From: Myxococcales bacterium
GTDB lineage: Bacteria > Myxococcota_A > Polyangia > Haliangiales > Haliangiaceae
Assembly (NCBI GenBank): GCA_016794525.1
Contig: JAEUJY010000012.1
Span: forward strand, 1-64,000
Reading direction: 5' to 3'
DNA length: 64,000 nucleotides
The number at the start of each line of letters is the position of its first letter. Within the stretch, counting starts at the first letter, position 1. Below, piece by piece: positions 9,016 through 19,345 of this stretch. The notes under the pieces were generated by a model. That model did no database searches. It was not told the origin of the DNA and saw only the letters and a program-made list of their open reading frames with translations. Made by a program: the position numbers and the translations under genes.

Positions 9016-9714
9016 ATGCAGCGACAAGCAGCGCAACCGGCCGATCTCGTACTCGGTCAACCCGATTTCACGACATCAAACGTCGGCACCGGCCCGAGCC
9101 AGATGCGGGTCCCGTGGGGCCTCTGGTCCGACGGTGTTCACGTCCTCGTTCGGGGCGGGTTTCTTACGTCGAGGATCTGGTCGTGGACAAGCTTCCCGAC
9201 CGCGAACGCAGCTCCAGCGGCGGCGGTACTGGCCGGTGGGCTCGGGGCGAACGCATCGGAGTTTCGCGGCATCGGGGGCATCACCTCTGACGCTACTCGG
9301 ATGGTCGTTGCCGATCCCGGCAACCACCGCGTGCTCATCTGGAACGCGATCCCAGCGACGACCGGACAACCAGCGGACATCGTGCTCGGGCAACCCGACT
9401 TCGCGACAGTGACCGCAGGGACCGGAGCCGCGCGAATGAGCGCGCCCACGGGCGTGCTCATCGTCGACGGTGCGCTTCTCGTGGCCGACAGCGGCAACGA
9501 TCGCGTGCTGGTGTTCGATCCGATCCCGAACGCCAGCGGCCAGGCGGCCTCGCAGGTGCTCGGTCAGTCATCAACCGCGTCGGCGGTCCTGGACCAGCCG
9601 CCGAGCGATCGAACGATGAACGAACCAACAGATCTGGCCTTCGACGGTCGACACCTGTTCCTCGCCGATCGCACCAACCGACGAATCCTGCGATACACCT
9701 TGAACGTGCCGTAG
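9016..9714 (+). pseudogene. NHL-repeat beta-propeller protein, 5'-truncated fragment
   Basis: From the ATG at 9016 the frame encodes 232 residues that enter directly into propeller repeats (PADLVLGQPDF twice, RMVVADPGNHRVLIWN, ALLVADSGNDRVLVFDPIP, LFLADRTNRRILRY). Complete relatives usually start with a signal peptide and have more blades; here nothing like that precedes the first repeat, which abuts the divergent spike gene. One blade near residues 40-65 (VLVRGGFLTSRIWSWTSFPT) has lost the usual ADxGNxRVLIW core. I read it as the tail of a longer gene cut off at its 5' side, though a short expressed form cannot be excluded. Confidence 0.55.
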
Positions 9715-9758
9715 GCCGATCGTTGCGTTCCCGCTGCACCAGGCGCAGGATCGTCGAC

Positions 9759-10664
9759 ATGAAGGGAATCCTCGCTGCGCTCGCCGCGGTCAGCGTCGTC
9801 CTCGGCCTATCCGTGTCGGCCAACGCTCAGGTGGAGCTTAAGAATGACGGCTTCACGGATGGGCAGATGGTCGCTGTGCAGGGCGGCTTCGTTCCAGGGG
9901 AGATGGCCGCGGCACGCTATCAGGTAGCCTCGCCCCGGCAGCTCCTGGCGGTGAGGACCATCTTCGCCAACGTCTCGGCGGGTGGGGCCGCCGTCGACGT
10001 GACGTTGCACGTGTGGACCGATGACGGCATATCGCTCGCGCCGGGGACCGAACTTTACAGCGGCGACTTCACGCTCACGCCCTCGCAGACGCAGATGCAA
10101 GAACTCAGCGTCGCGGCGAACAACATTACGGTGTCCGGCTGGTTTCGGATCGGGATCGAGTTCCATCACACCGGACAGCCGTCGGTCACGAACGACGTTG
10201 GCGGCTTCTCCAACGCCAACGCCAGCCTGTTGAGGGAAACGACGCTCGGTTGGCGAACCGCCGGCTTCTTCGGCGTTAGCGGCGACTGGATCCTGCGAGC
10301 CGTCGTCTCCGACGGCGGCACGACCGGCCCCGACGCGGGCACGACCGGCCCCGACGCGGGCACGACCGGCCCCGACGCGGGCACGGGCGGCCCCGACGCG
10401 GGCACGGGCGGCAGCTGCAACGGCAACGCGGAGTGCCCGGTGGGGCAGTTCTGCGACACGCAGCTGCACAGCTGCACGTTCGAGTGCCGGACCAACGCGG
10501 ACTGCGGCGGCGCGACCTGCAACAGCCTGGGCCAGTGCCTGGCGGCGGACGGCGATAGCGGCGGGTGCTGCTCGACGGGCACGACGACGACCGGCGGGAT
10601 GCTGGGCGCGCTGGGCCTGGCGGGCGCGGTCGGGCTGCTCGTGACGCGGCGCCGCCGCCGGTGA
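9759..10664 (+). CDS. Secreted MYXO-CTERM-like surface protein with Gly/Asp repeats
   Basis: 301 residues with a clear signal peptide (ALAAVSVVLGLSVSANAQ). Residues ~25-185 form a beta-rich domain of unknown type. Then come four heptads of the type TTGPDAG, a Cys-rich segment (CNGNAECPVGQFC, CTFECRTNADCGGATC) and a tail made of GGCCSTG, a hydrophobic helix (LGALGLAGAVGLL) and RRRRR. Such MYXO-CTERM tails are thought to be removed and to sort the protein to the cell surface. The start is the ATG at 9759, with AGGA nine bases upstream. The stop overlaps the GTG of the protease gene (GTGA). Confidence 0.8.
   Translation: MKGILAALAAVSVVLGLSVSANAQVELKNDGFTDGQMVAVQGGFVPGEMAAARYQVASPRQLLAVRTIFANVSAGGAAVDVTLHVWTDDGISLAPGTELYSGDFTLTPSQTQMQELSVAANNITVSGWFRIGIEFHHTGQPSVTNDVGGFSNANASLLRETTLGWRTAGFFGVSGDWILRAVVSDGGTTGPDAGTTGPDAGTTGPDAGTGGPDAGTGGSCNGNAECPVGQFCDTQLHSCTFECRTNADCGGATCNSLGQCLAADGDSGGCCSTGTTTTGGMLGALGLAGAVGLLVTRRRRR
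10320..10403 (+). repeat. Four tandem 21-bp coding repeats (TTGPDAG heptads)
   Basis: Three identical 21-bp units (10320-10340, 10341-10361, 10362-10382) and a fourth with a few changes. They encode a Gly/Asp linker between the globular and Cys-rich parts of the surface protein. The near-identity points to recent expansion and possible length variation. Confidence 0.85.
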
Positions 10665-12198
10665 GGCGCGCGGCGATCATCGCGGGGGCGCTGGCCCTGG
10701 TCGCGACGGCGGCTCCCCCGGCGGCCGCCTCGGTGGTGCTCCCGCTGTCGCCGGCCGAGCTCGCGACCGGCGCCGAGCGCGACGTGATCGCGACGGTGAC
10801 GGCGATCGCGCCGCGGTGGACGGCCGATGGCAAGAACCTCGAGACCGCGGTCAGCCTGACCGCCGACGACGGCGCGACGCTCACGATCGTCCAGCCGGGC
10901 GGCGACCTCGGGCGCGTGCGCCAGGTGATCCTCGGCATGCCGCGCTACCGGGTCGGCGAGCGCGCGCGGTTCTTCCTCCGCCACAACGCCGACGGCGTGA
11001 CCTGGCGGGTCTACGGCTGGGCCCAGGGCAAGTGGGACCAGCGCGCGATCGCCGGCGTGCCGACGTTCGTGCCGGGCTCGCTCGCCGACGCGACCGCGTT
11101 CACCACCAACGGCATGGTGTGGCCGGCGGCGCGCAGGCCGGTGCCGTACCTGATCAACACCGCCGGCAGCGACGACCTGACGCTGCCGCAGATCACCGAC
11201 GCGATCCACGCGGCGTTCCAGACCTGGCAGGACGTGCCGTGCGCGTCGATCACCTACCAGGACGCGGGGCCGACCACGCTGGGCGTGGCGGTCGACGGGC
11301 AGAACGCGATCCTGTTCATCGAGAGCGGCTGGGTCTACGGCGCCGAGGCGGCGGGCGCGACCGCGCTGACGATCCTCGACGGCCAGCAGACCGCCGACGT
11401 GGCGATGAACGGCGAGCACTTCCGCTGGGCGATCGGGCCGAGCGGGGCGCTGGCCGCCGGCGGCACGCTCGACCTGCAGGGCGTCTTGACCCACGAGCTC
11501 GGCCACTTCAGCGGCCTGGGCCACACGATGCGCAGCCACGACACGATGTACTACTCGTGGACGCCGTGGGGCGGGCAGCGCCAGCCGTCGGCCGACGACC
11601 AGGCCGGGCTGTGCTCGATCTACCCGGTGGCGGGGAACGCGTGCGCGGCCGACGGCAGCGGCTGCCCGACCGGCCAGGCCTGCGTCACCACCGCGGCCGG
11701 CCGGCTGTGCGACACGCCGATCGATCCGATCGGCGCGGCCTGCAACTACGACCAGGTCGAGTGCGACGACTTCTGCCTGTTCACCGCGACCGATCTGTCG
11801 AGCGGCTACTGCTCGCGGTTCTGCGACACGAACGCCGACTGCCCGCTGACCCACCACTGCGCGCCGGCCTCGGCCGGCACGATGACGGTCAACGTGTGCT
11901 TCACCGGCGCCCAGCCGACGCCGCTCGACGCCGCCGGCAGCTGCGCGCTCGACGACCACTGCCCCACCGGCCAGTACTGCTCGACGATGAGCGCGTGCAC
12001 GCTCGACTGCCGCACCAGCGACGACTGCCCGCGCGACGAGGCCTGCGACGATCGCGGGCGGTGCCAGCCGGGGCCCGGCGCGCCCGCCGACGACGGCGGC
12101 TGCTGCAGCACGGGGGCGGGGCCGGGCGCCGCGCCGCTGGGGCTCGCGGTGCTGGCGGCGGTGGCGCGGCGGCGGCGGCGCACGATACGCTCGCCGGG

Positions 12199-12202
<4 letters not shown>
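10661..12202 (+). CDS. Matrixin-like zinc metalloprotease with MYXO-CTERM tail
   Basis: 513 residues from a GTG that overlaps the preceding stop; the signal peptide follows at once (IIAGALALVATAAPPAAA). The catalytic zinc motif is HELGHFSGLGH near residue 278, followed by the Met of the Met-turn region (HDTMYYSW), which is the matrixin/metzincin pattern. Cys-rich EGF-like modules follow (CPTGQACVT, CRTSDDCPRDEAC), and then GGCCSTG, a hydrophobic segment and a short Arg cluster. It should act outside the cell or on the surface. It is co-transcribed with another MYXO-CTERM protein and with a membrane kinase, whose ATG overlaps its stop. Confidence 0.88.
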
Positions 12203-13716
<1,514 letters not shown>

Positions 13717-13830
13717 CGCAGACCCGGGCGCGGCCGCGACGCGACGCTGGTCGCAACGATCGTGCGACGCCTCACGCGCACCAACGCGGCCGTAACCGGT
13801 TCCATCGCGGCGCGTACCTGCGCTACCGTC

Positions 13831-14238
13831 ATGGCGTTGTCGCCGCGCTGCAGTCTCGCGCTCGGGTTCGTGGCGGCGCTCGCCGCGTGTGACGACGCGA
13901 GCGACCGGCCCGCCGACTGGGGCTACGTCCACGCGGCGATCGTCGAGCCCAGCTGCGCCACCGCGCTGTGCCACAGCAAGAGCGCGGCCCGCGCGGCGGT
14001 CGATCTGTCGACCTCGGCGTCGGCGTACGCGGTGCTGGTCGGCCGGGTGTGCGGCGCGCCGCCGCTGCCCGGCGATCCGATCGGCAACTTCGTCCGCCCC
14101 GGCCACCCCGAGAGCTCGCGGCTGATGTACCTGCTGCGCGGCGATCGCACCACCGTGATGCCGCCCGACGCGCCGCTGCCCGACGGCGAGATCGCGGTGA
14201 TCGAGCGGTGGATCCTCGAGGGTGCGTCGTGCGAGTAG
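13831..14238 (+). CDS. Small haem-binding lipoprotein (CX4CH motif)
   Basis: 135 residues from the ATG at 13831; an earlier in-frame start would bury the signal peptide. The lipobox is ALAAC. The only haem-like motif is SCATALCHS, a CX4CH spacing instead of CX2CH. The C-terminal half (PGHPESSRLMYLLRG, VMPPDAPLPDGEIAVIERWI) matches the end of planctomycete-type cytochrome C domains, in which MPP supplies the distal Met. It is first gene of the haem operon; its stop overlaps the next start (the GTG lies within the last codons). Confidence 0.75.
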   Translation: MALSPRCSLALGFVAALAACDDASDRPADWGYVHAAIVEPSCATALCHSKSAARAAVDLSTSASAYAVLVGRVCGAPPLPGDPIGNFVRPGHPESSRLMYLLRGDRTTVMPPDAPLPDGEIAVIERWILEGASCE

Positions 14239-15344
14239 CGCTGATCGTCGTCGCGCTGGCGCTGGCCGCGGCGACCGCGCACGCCTACCCGCAACTCCAG
14301 TTCACGACCGGCGCGACCCGCTGCGGCGAGTGCCACGTCACCCCTGACGGCGGCGGCCTCTTGACCGACTACGGCCGCGACGAAGCCGGCGAGACGCTCA
14401 GCGGCCGCGGCGACGGCCGGCTCTTGCACGGCGCGTGGACGCCGCCCGACTGGCTGCAGCTCGGCGGCGACCTGCGCGGCGCGCTCGGCGGCAAGCAGCT
14501 CGACGGCGAGGCGGCCGAGCTGCTGGCGTTCCCGATGCAGGCCGATCTGTACGGCCGGGTCGCCGTCGGGCCGGTGTCGCTCAACCTGACCGTCGGCGGC
14601 AACGGCGCCGCTCGCGGCCGCAACGCGGACGCGCCGATCTCGACGTACCTGGTGTCGCGCGAGCACTTCGTCGCGTTCCATCAGGAGGACGCGGCGTGGT
14701 CGGTGCGCGCCGGGCGGTTCTACCCGACGCTGGGCCTGCGCACGCAGGACCACACCGCGTACGTGCGCCGCCACCTCGACATGTACCTGCTCGAGGAGCC
14801 GTACGCGCTCGAGGGCGAGTACACCCGTGGCCGGTGGCAGGCCTTCGGATCGGCGTTCCTCGGCAACCCCACGGCCGAGCTGGCGGCCGGCGATCGCGCC
14901 AGCGGGGCGGCCGCGTCGATCGAGCGGCTGCTCGACGACGGCGCCGTGGCCGGCCACGCGCGCGCGGCGTTCGGTCCCGAGGATCGCCGCTACCTCGTCG
15001 GCGCCGTCGGCAAGCGCTGGCTCCCGGGCCCCAAGCTGCTCGTCCTCGCCGAGCTCGACGTGCAGCGGCAGCGCCTCGCCACCGGCTTCGTGCGCTACCA
15101 GCTGGTCGGGTACCTCGGCGTGACCCGGCCGTTCTTGCCCGGCTACCTGATCGGCGCGGCGCTCCAGCGCTACGCGCCCGACGTCACCTTCCGCGGCACC
15201 ACCCGCAACGCGCTCGAGCTGAACCTGCAGGCGTTCCCGTGGGCCCACACCGAGCTGCACCTGCTGACGCGCGCCGAGGCCACCGGCGGCGACACCACCC
15301 ACCCCAACCTGCTGGCCCTGCTCCAGGTCCACTACTTCCTATGA
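14229..15344 (+). CDS. Outer-membrane-type beta-barrel protein with N-terminal CX2CH haem motif
   Basis: 371 residues starting at GTG, with a signal peptide (VALIVVALALAAATAHA). The motif CGECH lies at residues ~31-35, just after cleavage, and is followed by an alternating beta pattern to a C-terminus ending VHYFL, an aromatic end typical of barrels inserted by the Bam complex. A plausible reading is a porin-like barrel with a haem plug, as in outer-membrane electron conduits. The assignment rests on pattern only. It overlaps the lipoprotein genes on both sides. Confidence 0.7.
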   Translation: MRVALIVVALALAAATAHAYPQLQFTTGATRCGECHVTPDGGGLLTDYGRDEAGETLSGRGDGRLLHGAWTPPDWLQLGGDLRGALGGKQLDGEAAELLAFPMQADLYGRVAVGPVSLNLTVGGNGAARGRNADAPISTYLVSREHFVAFHQEDAAWSVRAGRFYPTLGLRTQDHTAYVRRHLDMYLLEEPYALEGEYTRGRWQAFGSAFLGNPTAELAAGDRASGAAASIERLLDDGAVAGHARAAFGPEDRRYLVGAVGKRWLPGPKLLVLAELDVQRQRLATGFVRYQLVGYLGVTRPFLPGYLIGAALQRYAPDVTFRGTTRNALELNLQAFPWAHTELHLLTRAEATGGDTTHPNLLALLQVHYFL

Positions 15345-16069
15345 CCCCGCGCCCGCTCCTCGTCGTGACGCTCGCGACCGCGGCCTGCGCGACCGATCCG
15401 GTGCCGGCGCAGCCGAGCTGGCAGGTCGACGTGCTGCCGGTGCTGGCCGCCAACTGCGTGCGGTGCCACGGCTACCCGACCAGCGGCTTCGCGACGCCGG
15501 GCTTCCGCCTCGACTCGTTCGCGCCGACGCTCCTGGCCTCGGGCGATCTGATCCGCGGCGCCAGCGAGAACGCTACCGAGATCGCGCGGCGCACGAAGGC
15601 GGCCTTCCGCCCGCCGGGCGAGCTCGCGATGCCGCCGGGGCGCGAGCTGGCCGACGACGAGATCGGCGTGCTGCGCAACTGGGCCGGCCTGGTCGACGGC
15701 TCGCTCAAGGCGCCGCGCGGCCCTGGGCGCCCCGACAACGCGCCGCCCACGCTGACGTTCACCGAGGTCGGCCGCCAGGGCGCGGTGATCACGTTCGCCT
15801 ACGAGCTGCGCGACGCCGATCGCGATCTGGTCGTGGGCTCGGTGCTCGGGCCGGTCATCAACGAGCAGGGCCAGCCCGGCGTCGGCCCGATCGCCGATCT
15901 GGTGTCGGGCCGCGGTGAGATCGCGTGGGACACGACGGGCATCGCGCCCGGCACCTACCCGCTGACCGCGCGCCTCGACGACGGCGCCGACGTCGACGGC
16001 CCCGCGGGCGACGCCGACTACGTCGAGCAGGGCGCCGGCACGATCACCGTCACCGCGGGGCTGCGGTGA
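15341..16069 (+). CDS. Haem c lipoprotein of the P460 operon
   Basis: 242 residues with a lipobox (ATAAC). Residues ~35-125 are a cytochrome-c-like domain with CVRCH and a distal MPPG; the C-terminal part is a beta domain (TFTEVGRQGAVITFAYELRDAD) resembling an Ig or cadherin-like fold. It should be a periplasmic or outer-membrane electron carrier. ATGA overlap upstream and GTGA overlap downstream place it firmly in the operon. Confidence 0.75.
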   Translation: MTPRPLLVVTLATAACATDPVPAQPSWQVDVLPVLAANCVRCHGYPTSGFATPGFRLDSFAPTLLASGDLIRGASENATEIARRTKAAFRPPGELAMPPGRELADDEIGVLRNWAGLVDGSLKAPRGPGRPDNAPPTLTFTEVGRQGAVITFAYELRDADRDLVVGSVLGPVINEQGQPGVGPIADLVSGRGEIAWDTTGIAPGTYPLTARLDDGADVDGPAGDADYVEQGAGTITVTAGLR

Positions 16070-16500
16070 AGCGCCTCGCGCTGCTCGCGCTGGCCGCCGC
16101 CGCGTGCACCGAGGCGGTCGATCCGCCGCCGCTCGGCGACTACACGACGTGGCTGAAGGTCGAGACCTGGGGCCCGGCACCGGGCCACGGCGACACCTAC
16201 CGCGTCATCTACGTCAACGACGTGGCGCGCACCGCCGGCCCCACCGCCCACGACGCGGTGCTGGTCAAGGAGGTGCGCGACGACGACGGCGGCACGCCGG
16301 GCGCGCTGCGCTACGTCGCGATCATGCGCAAGCTGCGCGCCGGCCCCGACCCGGCCGACGAGGGCGGCTGGCTGTTCACCCAGGCGTCGACGCCGGGCGG
16401 CGCCGAGCGCCACAGCGACCTGTGCTGGAGCCGCTGCCACGCCCAGGCGCCGCTGGCCGGGGTGTGGCTCGACTACACGCAGTTCCCGCCGCCACCGTGA
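16066..16500 (+). CDS. Cytochrome P460-family lipoprotein
   Basis: 144 residues from a GTG overlapping the previous stop, with a lipoprotein signal (LALAAAAC). The body has the P460 pattern: YRVIYVND, DAVLVKE, then GGWLFTQ and a C-terminal haem motif. Known P460 enzymes oxidise hydroxylamine using a haem c cross-linked to a lysine; others in the family have unknown substrates. The haem motif here is CWSRCH (CX3CH), not the usual CX2CH. Several lysines are present, but I cannot tell which, if any, is the cross-link. It is the terminal gene of the operon and converges on the RCC1 gene. Confidence 0.75.
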   Translation: MKRLALLALAAAACTEAVDPPPLGDYTTWLKVETWGPAPGHGDTYRVIYVNDVARTAGPTAHDAVLVKEVRDDDGGTPGALRYVAIMRKLRAGPDPADEGGWLFTQASTPGGAERHSDLCWSRCHAQAPLAGVWLDYTQFPPPP

Positions 16501-16507
16501 CGGCGCG

Positions 16508-19237
16508 CTACTCGGTCGGGCAATCGAGGCCGAGGTCGAAGCCGGTGAACACCAGGCTCACCACGGCGTCGCCGCTGCCGTACTCGCCGGAGAGCGGGCC
16601 GCCGGAGCGATCGTTGCGCCCGAGCACGAGCCGCGCCTGGCTGGTCGCGGCCGGCACGCCGCACGGCCGCCCACCGAGGCCGTACATCGGCGACGCGCCG
16701 TCGACGTCGAACCGCCGCGCGACGACGCTGCCGACGTTCTGATCGGGCATCGGCAGCTCGGTCAGCGTGCGGCGCAGGCCGCGCTGACGCAGCCACGGGC
16801 CGTGGCGCCCGGGCAGGTAGCCGCACGCGCCCGACTCGACGTCGCACGGCCACGGATCGAGGATCGGCGGGTGCGGGCCCCACGGCTGATCGTCGGGCGG
16901 CGCGACGCGGAGCGCGTCCCAGTTCCAGTTGAACAGGCCGCCGGCGCCGATGTGGTAGTCGCCCACCGTCGACGACTCCAGCCCGGCGCTCATCGCCATG
17001 CCGCCGACCACCGCCAGCACCGGCTCGCCCGCCGGGATCGCGACGCCGCGCGACGGGGTCACGCCGGGCGGCGGCGGCGTGAACTGCGAGCTGACGTACG
17101 GCTGGCGGAACGCGACCGAGTCGAACAGGCGGTTGATCGTGATCCGGATCGAGTCGGGCTCGTGGGTGATGCTCTGCACCAGCGCGTCGCAGCTGCCGGT
17201 CGCCGGCGTCGTGCATACCTCGCCGAGCTCGGCGATCCGCTTGTCGATCTTGTCGCGGACCTTGTTGTCCTTGATCTCGGCGACGATCGCGGTGACGAAG
17301 TCGAGCAGCATGCCGCTGGGCAGCGAGCAGTAGAACGGGTAGTCGGCGCTGGCGTCGGGCCCCTCGACCCACTCGGTGCCGATCGTCGCGCCTTGCAGGA
17401 CCACCCGGAACCGCCCGCTGACGGTGATGGTCGGGTCGCAGCCGCCGACCGGCACGTCGGTGTCCAGCAGGTCGGCCTTGGCCGTGGCGACGAACGACAG
17501 GCCGTCGGTGCCAGCGAACAGGTGGAAGTTCGCGTAGTCGAAGCCGTAGAAGTTGACGCCGTTGCGCGCCCAGTAGTTCTGGTCGCCGAACTTGCCGTAC
17601 ATCGCCTGCAGCACCTCGTTGATCAGCTCCTGCTTGCTGATCTCGAGCTGCCCGTTGTGCGCGGGATCGGCCTCGAGCACCTCGGCGACGGTGATCGCCG
17701 CGGTGGCGGTGGTGCCGACCGGGCTGGCGAGATCGACCGCGAGCGTCGAGCTGGTCCCGTTGGCGTAGTTGACGAAGTCGAGCCCCAGCACGAGTTCCCA
17801 GTCGCCGTTGGGCAGCTCGCGCCGCGACGTGACGGCGTACCCGACGCCGTCGGACGGCTCGACCGGATCGTCGGGCGCGACGGCCGTACCGCGGAACACG
17901 ACGCGCGAGACGTCGGCGCACGCGGTGGTCACCAGCGTGAGCTCGAGGCGGTTCCCCTGGACGTAGTGCACGCGGCTGGCGCTCGGGCCCTTGGCGAGGA
18001 GCCGGCCGCCCGGCGCCGCGACGCCGGCGATCGACGCCGTCGGGAGGATCGGGCAACCGCCGAAGTTGCCGACCTGCCCGTAGGTGTCGGCACCGAAGCA
18101 CCGCACCGTGCCGTTCGGCCGCCGCAGGCAGGTGTGCTCGCCGCCGGCGGCCACCTCGGTCGCGGTGAGCATCGGATCGGTGCTCACCGCCAAGAGCTCG
18201 AGGTACGGCGTGACCGGGCGGCCGAGCTGGCCGGCGTCGTTGTTGCCGACGCACCAGGTCTCGCCGGCCGATCGCACGCACGTGTGGTACTGGCCGGCGG
18301 CGGCGCTGGTGACGTTGACGATCGGATAGGTCAGCGTGCGCGACACGGCGCGGCGCATCTCGACCGGCGTCGAGCGCGCGGTCTGGGTGCCGTCGCCGAG
18401 CTGGCCCATCAGGTTCATGCCCCAGCAGCGCACGCGGGTGTTGCTGGTGACCGCGCACGCGTGGTTGTCGCCGACCGCGACGTCGACCGCGGTGCTGATC
18501 CCCGACGCCGCCACCGGCAGGCTGCGGTTGGTCGTGGTGCCGTCGCCGAGCTGGCCGTAGTTGTTGCGCCCCCAGCACGCCACCGCGCCGCTCGACATGC
18601 GCGCGCAGGTCGCGGACGCGCCGGTCTCGATCTCGGACGCGCCGGCGAGGTTGACGATCGTCGAGGTCGGGGTGGCGCGGTACAGGACCGCGCGCGGGGT
18701 CGCCGCGCTGGTGGTCGAGTTGGTGCCGAGCTGGCCGTAGGTGTTCGAGCCCCAGCACCGGGCCTGCCCCGACGACAGCGTCGCGCAGGTGTGGGCGCCG
18801 CCCGCGGCGATGCTGGTGACGCCGCCGAGCCCGCTCACGACCACCGGGGTCAGGCGGGTCAGGCTGGCGCCGTCGCCGAGCTGGCCGCTGGTGCCGAGGC
18901 CCCAGCACCGCGCCGAGCCGTCGACCAGCGCGGCGCAGGAGTGGTACTTGCCCGCGGTGACCGCGACCGCGCCGGTGACGCCGGCCACCGTGACGCCGAG
19001 CGGCGCGTCGGTCGTGGTGCCGTCGCCGAGCTGGCCGTAGGTGTTGCGGCCCCAGCAGGTCACGGTCGCGTCGGGCGCGATCGCGCAGCTGTGCTGGTGG
19101 CCGGCGGCGACGGTGGCGTTGCGTTCGAGGATGACGTCGTGGGTGGCCTCGCCGAGCGACGCGTCGGGTGACGGTTCGTCGAGACAGGCGGGGACGACGG
19201 CGAGGATCAGGAGTGACGCGATGGACGGGACACGCAT
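16508..19237 (-). CDS. RCC1-repeat beta-propeller lipoprotein with large C-terminal domain
   Basis: 909 residues from the ATG at 19235-19237 (lipoprotein signal AVVPAC); an earlier in-frame start only adds residues before the signal. Residues ~35-390 hold RCC1 blades with repeated HSCA and TCWGRNTYGQLGDG units, each carrying a Cys pair as in secreted bacterial RCC1 proteins. The remaining ~500 residues are a beta-rich region of unknown family. It is probably a surface binding or adhesion protein. A sigma-54-like element sits 12 nt upstream of the ATG. Confidence 0.85.
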   Translation of the reverse strand: MRVPSIASLLILAVVPACLDEPSPDASLGEATHDVILERNATVAAGHQHSCAIAPDATVTCWGRNTYGQLGDGTTTDAPLGVTVAGVTGAVAVTAGKYHSCAALVDGSARCWGLGTSGQLGDGASLTRLTPVVVSGLGGVTSIAAGGAHTCATLSSGQARCWGSNTYGQLGTNSTTSAATPRAVLYRATPTSTIVNLAGASEIETGASATCARMSSGAVACWGRNNYGQLGDGTTTNRSLPVAASGISTAVDVAVGDNHACAVTSNTRVRCWGMNLMGQLGDGTQTARSTPVEMRRAVSRTLTYPIVNVTSAAAGQYHTCVRSAGETWCVGNNDAGQLGRPVTPYLELLAVSTDPMLTATEVAAGGEHTCLRRPNGTVRCFGADTYGQVGNFGGCPILPTASIAGVAAPGGRLLAKGPSASRVHYVQGNRLELTLVTTACADVSRVVFRGTAVAPDDPVEPSDGVGYAVTSRRELPNGDWELVLGLDFVNYANGTSSTLAVDLASPVGTTATAAITVAEVLEADPAHNGQLEISKQELINEVLQAMYGKFGDQNYWARNGVNFYGFDYANFHLFAGTDGLSFVATAKADLLDTDVPVGGCDPTITVSGRFRVVLQGATIGTEWVEGPDASADYPFYCSLPSGMLLDFVTAIVAEIKDNKVRDKIDKRIAELGEVCTTPATGSCDALVQSITHEPDSIRITINRLFDSVAFRQPYVSSQFTPPPPGVTPSRGVAIPAGEPVLAVVGGMAMSAGLESSTVGDYHIGAGGLFNWNWDALRVAPPDDQPWGPHPPILDPWPCDVESGACGYLPGRHGPWLRQRGLRRTLTELPMPDQNVGSVVARRFDVDGASPMYGLGGRPCGVPAATSQARLVLGRNDRSGGPLSGEYGSGDAVVSLVFTGFDLGLDCPTE

Positions 19238-19249
19238 GCGCGCCCCGGT

Positions 19250-19265
19250 TGCACCACCTGTGCCC
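19250..19265 (-). promoter_or_regulatory. Sigma-54-like promoter of the RCC1 gene
   Basis: GGGCACAGGTGGTGCA keeps the GG-N10-GC core and the CAC of TGGCACGN4TTGCA, with three other mismatches. The -12 C is 14 nt from the ATG, as at the efflux locus. GG-N10-GC alone is common in GC-rich DNA, so confidence is limited. Confidence 0.35.
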
Positions 19266-19345
19266 ACCGCCAACCCGTCGAGACCACGTTGCTCGCGCGC
19301 CGCCGCGCCGCGCTGCCTAGCCGACTTGGCTGATCGAGCGGGTTC

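Noticed and set aside
8987..9060. Longer N-terminus of the VgrG-like protein from 9060
   Set aside because: The ATG at 8985 has a good GGGGAG site, and the extension would overlap the divergent NHL fragment.
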